Below, piece after piece: positions 61,899-64,000 of a stretch of 64,000 bases of DNA; position 1 is the first letter of the stretch; every line of letters begins with the position of its first letter. This DNA is from DATAOG01 sp963753685 (GTDB taxonomy: Bacteria > Pseudomonadota > Alphaproteobacteria > Geminicoccales > Geminicoccaceae): NCBI GenBank assembly GCA_963753685.1, contig CAVWDE010000019.1:62001-126000 (forward strand). Reading direction: 5' to 3'. The notes beneath the pieces were generated by a model. The model had not been told where the DNA came from and did not search any database. It saw nothing but the letters and a program-made list of their open reading frames with translations. Both the position numbers and the translations under genes were made by a program.

Positions 61899-62918
61899 CT
61901 ATGCCGGGACCGGGGCGTGGCTGGGCAGCAGGCCCTCGTGCTTCAGTTCGGCCCAGAGGTCCGCAGGAATCGCGGTCCGCAGGTGGGCGACGTTGGCCAG
62001 CACTTCGCTGGCGCTGATGGCGCCCGGGATGAGCGTGCTGATCGCCGGGTGGGCCAGCGGGAACTGCAGCGCCGCCGCCGCGAGCGCCACGCCATGGCGC
62101 TGGCAGATGGCCTCGATCCGGCGCACGCGACCCAGCAGCTCGGGCGGCGCCGGCCGGTAGTTGTAGGTCGCGCCCGCGATCGGCCCGGTCACGAGGATGC
62201 CGGAATTGTAGGGACCGCCGACCAGAATGCCGATGTCCCGCTCGAGGCAGAGCGGCAGCAGCTCGTCCAGTGGACCCTGCTCAAGCAGCGTGTAGCGGCC
62301 GGCCAGCAGGATGCAGTCGAGATCGGCATCGCGGGCGAAGCGCAGGCAGGGCTCGACGTCGTTGACGCCGATGCCGACCGCCTTGATCACGCCTTCGCTG
62401 CGGAGCCGGTCGAGCGCCGGGTAGGCGCCCTCGAGCGCTTCGCGATAGCGCTGCTCGAAGCCCTCGCGGCCATGGGTCGTAAGGTCGACGTCGTGGATCA
62501 AGAGGATGTCGATCGCGGCGAGCCCCAGGCGGCAGTGCGACTGCTCGACCGCGCGCAGGACGCCGTCGTAGCCGAGGTCGTAGGTCGGCTTGAAATCGAG
62601 GCCGCCGGCGCGGGGCGGCGCTTCCCCGGGCCGGACCGGGGTCAGCCAGCGGCCGACCTTGGTCGAGAGGGCGAAGGTCTCCCGCGGCACTTGACGCAGG
62701 GCCTGGCCGACCCGGAGCTCGCTCCGGCCGTAGCCGTAGAGGGGCGAGGTGTCGAACAGGCGGACGCCGGCATCGTAGGCCGCGCGCACGAGCCCCAGCG
62801 CCTCGTCCTCGGCGATGCGGGCGCGAAAGCCGCCGATCGGGCCACCGCCGAGGCCCAGCTGGGTGACTTCGAGCGGCGCGCTGCCGAGCTTGCGGCGAGC
62901 GGTCGGATCGTAACCCAT
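61899..62918 (-). CDS. Aldo/keto reductase
   Basis: 339 residues: LEVTQLGLGGGPIGGFRARI, AAYDAGVRLFDTSPLYGYGR with catalytic Asp and Tyr, FALSTKVGRWL with Lys, and LAAIDILLIHDVD with His, completing the AKR tetrad. Also VIKAVGIGVNDVEPC and GILVGGPYNSGILVTG. It is closest in layout to the D-threo-aldose/L-fucose dehydrogenase group (short N-terminus, LDFKPTYDLGYDGVLRAVEQ insert). NAD(P)-dependent sugar oxidation fits the sugar-acid catabolic context. Starts at the ATG at 62918. Confidence 0.9.
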   Translation of the reverse strand: MGYDPTARRKLGSAPLEVTQLGLGGGPIGGFRARIAEDEALGLVRAAYDAGVRLFDTSPLYGYGRSELRVGQALRQVPRETFALSTKVGRWLTPVRPGEAPPRAGGLDFKPTYDLGYDGVLRAVEQSHCRLGLAAIDILLIHDVDLTTHGREGFEQRYREALEGAYPALDRLRSEGVIKAVGIGVNDVEPCLRFARDADLDCILLAGRYTLLEQGPLDELLPLCLERDIGILVGGPYNSGILVTGPIAGATYNYRPAPPELLGRVRRIEAICQRHGVALAAAALQFPLAHPAISTLIPGAISASEVLANVAHLRTAIPADLWAELKHEGLLPSHAPVPA

Positions 62919-63033
62919 GGGCTCAGGTCTCCAGCTGCCGGCGTGCGCGCGGCTGTCCTGGCCATCCTCGTCATCCCGAGCCCCTGGTCATCTTTGTCCA
63001 GTTCGCATGATTCGCTACCGATCCAACGCTCGG

Positions 63034-63828
63034 CTACCCGATCTCGCCGAAGAACCGGAGCTGGGCCTCGATCTGGTGGTCGACCATCGCCCGGCCGCCC
63101 ATGGTGCGGCAGCCGAGGTCGGCGGCAGCGCGCCTGAGCGGCGTGACCTCGACCGCGGCGATGATCTCGATCACGTCCATGGCCGGCGTGAGCAGGTTGG
63201 GATCGAGCGGCAGGGGGTCGGCCTCGTGCAGGCCGAGCGAGGTCGCGTTGATGATCACCTCATGGCCGCGCGGGTCGGGCGGCCCGACCTCGACCCGGAC
63301 GCCGGGGATGCCCCTGGCGAGATCGGCGGCCAGCGCCTGCGCCCGGCTGGCAGTGCGGTTGGCGAGCGTCAGCGCGCGCACACCCTCCCGGGCAAGCGCG
63401 AAGGCGATCGCCCGGCCGGCCCCGCCGGTGCCGATCAGCAGCACCTTGCGGCCTTTGAGCGTGATGTCGCTCGCGAGCGCGCCCTGGACCAGGCCGATGC
63501 CGTCGAACATGTCGCCGACCGTGCGTCCGTCCGGCTCGAAGCGCACCGTGTTGACCGCGCCCACCAGCCGGCCGTTGGCGCCGAGCTCGTCGCACAGCCC
63601 GGCCATCGCCTCCTTGTGCGGGATGGTCAGCAGCAGGCCACGCAGGTTGCGGAGTTTCTGCAGCCGCGGCACCACCTCGGCCAGATCCTCCGGCAGGACA
63701 TGCAGGGGCACGAGGACGGCATCAAGGCCGTGGGCGTGGAACGCCGGGTCGAAGAACTCGGGCGCCCGGACATGCGCGACCGGATGCGCGAGGATGGCGT
63801 AGAGATGCGTCTTTCCAGATAGTTGCAT
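63034..63828 (-). CDS. Shikimate dehydrogenase-like protein
   Basis: 264 residues. YAILAHPVAHVRAPEFFDPA is a variant of the shikimate-binding GxPxxHSxSP region, in which the two serines that bind the shikimate carboxylate are missing (HVRAP). LRGLLLTIPHKEAMAGLCDE has the catalytic Lys, VGAVNTVRF the Asn, KVLLIGTGGAGRAIAFALAR the NADP fold, and INATSLGLHEADPLPLDPNL follows. Loss of the Ser pair suggests a quinate- or amino-shikimate-like or otherwise altered substrate, so I leave the symbol blank rather than call it aroE. Confidence 0.8.
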   Translation of the reverse strand: MQLSGKTHLYAILAHPVAHVRAPEFFDPAFHAHGLDAVLVPLHVLPEDLAEVVPRLQKLRNLRGLLLTIPHKEAMAGLCDELGANGRLVGAVNTVRFEPDGRTVGDMFDGIGLVQGALASDITLKGRKVLLIGTGGAGRAIAFALAREGVRALTLANRTASRAQALAADLARGIPGVRVEVGPPDPRGHEVIINATSLGLHEADPLPLDPNLLTPAMDVIEIIAAVEVTPLRRAAADLGCRTMGGRAMVDHQIEAQLRFFGEIG

Positions 63829-63863
63829 AGCTATCTTTCAGTTAGACATAAGCTCAGGGCCGG

Positions 63864-64000
63864 TTAGCCGACGGTCTCCGGATCGAGGGTGTACAGCTCC
63901 TGCGGGCGCTGGACGCCGCGCAGCGCGTAGCGCCCGACCGAGACCAGCCGGCCGCGCTGGGCTCCGGCCGCCTCGGCAAAGGCAGAGGACAGGAGCACGT
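63864..64000 (-). CDS. Class III adenylate/guanylate cyclase, C-terminal end (partial)
   Basis: The reverse strand reads VLLSSAFAEAAGAQRGRLVS, then VGRYALRGVQRPQELYTLDP and stops at 63864. This matches the end of class III cyclase domains (LVSLGRxxLRGVxRPQELFxL). The rest lies outside the window. It is the second cyclase gene of the window. Confidence 0.7.
   Translation of the reverse strand, partial: VLLSSAFAEAAGAQRGRLVSVGRYALRGVQRPQELYTLDPETVG

Overview
The window is very GC-rich, gene-dense chromosomal DNA from an alphaproteobacterium, probably Rhodospirillales-like. This rests on codon usage, the tetrameric sarcosine oxidase operon, the PHB phasins, the clpS-clpA pair, the aconitase-X pair and the FecR/CHASE2 signalling genes. 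No rRNA, tRNA, CRISPR array or intact transposon was seen.

Layout. 0-2.8 kb: accessory DNA with a partial beta-sandwich protein, an MNT nucleotidyltransferase and a HEPN protein carrying three zinc ribbons. 2.8-9 kb: a dimethylglycine/sarcosine dehydrogenase, a toxin-antitoxin relic, an exported SMP-30 protein whose leader copies that of the dehydrogenase, a secreted cupin and an enolase-superfamily gene. 9-11.5 kb: a polar amino-acid ABC transporter with a 12-bp hairpin after the binding-protein gene. 11.5-16.6 kb: a decayed patch with three antitoxin-like loci (Phd/VapC, XRE relic, RHH/PIN), a broken glycosyltransferase and a membrane methyltransferase. 16.6-26.1 kb: a one-carbon island (soxB-DUF29-soxD-soxA-soxG, fhs and a divergent GbdR/GlxA-type activator) with a HEPN/MNT pair between soxB and fhs. 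26-33 kb: a TPR protein, a winged-helix/RMF-like fusion, a SnoaL-like protein, an acyl-CoA synthetase, a class I amidotransferase and a class III aminotransferase. 33-40 kb: two FecR-type proteins followed by a CHASE2-PAS-GGDEF-EAL protein, then a kinase-like protein that lacks an ATPase domain. 40-46 kb: phasins, clpS and clpA. 46-50 kb: a chitosanase-like hydrolase, an SDR and a large unknown coiled-coil protein that looks like accessory or defence DNA. 49.6-60.9 kb: catabolic genes (D-2-hydroxyacid dehydrogenase, cyclase-TPR sensor, Ldh_2 dehydrogenase, PdxA2, DUF1537 kinase, aconitase-X pair, TIM-barrel isomerase, EamA exporter). 61-64 kb: a non-coding array of about 74-bp tandem repeats, an aldo/keto reductase, a shikimate-dehydrogenase-like gene and the end of another class III cyclase.

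How the genes work together. Dimethylglycine and sarcosine are demethylated by the 2.8-kb dehydrogenase and the Sox complex, giving 5,10-methylene-THF; Fhs links the THF pool to formate. The divergent AraC-type activator is the natural candidate regulator. The 53-56 kb genes fit four-carbon sugar-acid breakdown, and the aconitase-X pair fits hydroxyproline or a related hydroxyacid.

Caveat. Many otherwise well-conserved genes carry single-base frameshifts, mostly net +1: the dehydrogenase, soxA (seven), soxB (two), soxG, the GlxA-type regulator, the acyl-CoA synthetase, the GGDEF/EAL protein, the isomerase and the glycosyltransferase. Neighbouring long genes (fhs, clpA, the aminotransferase, PdxA2) have none. 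Residual insertion errors from sequencing are as likely as real decay, so broken genes are listed at full span with breakpoints.
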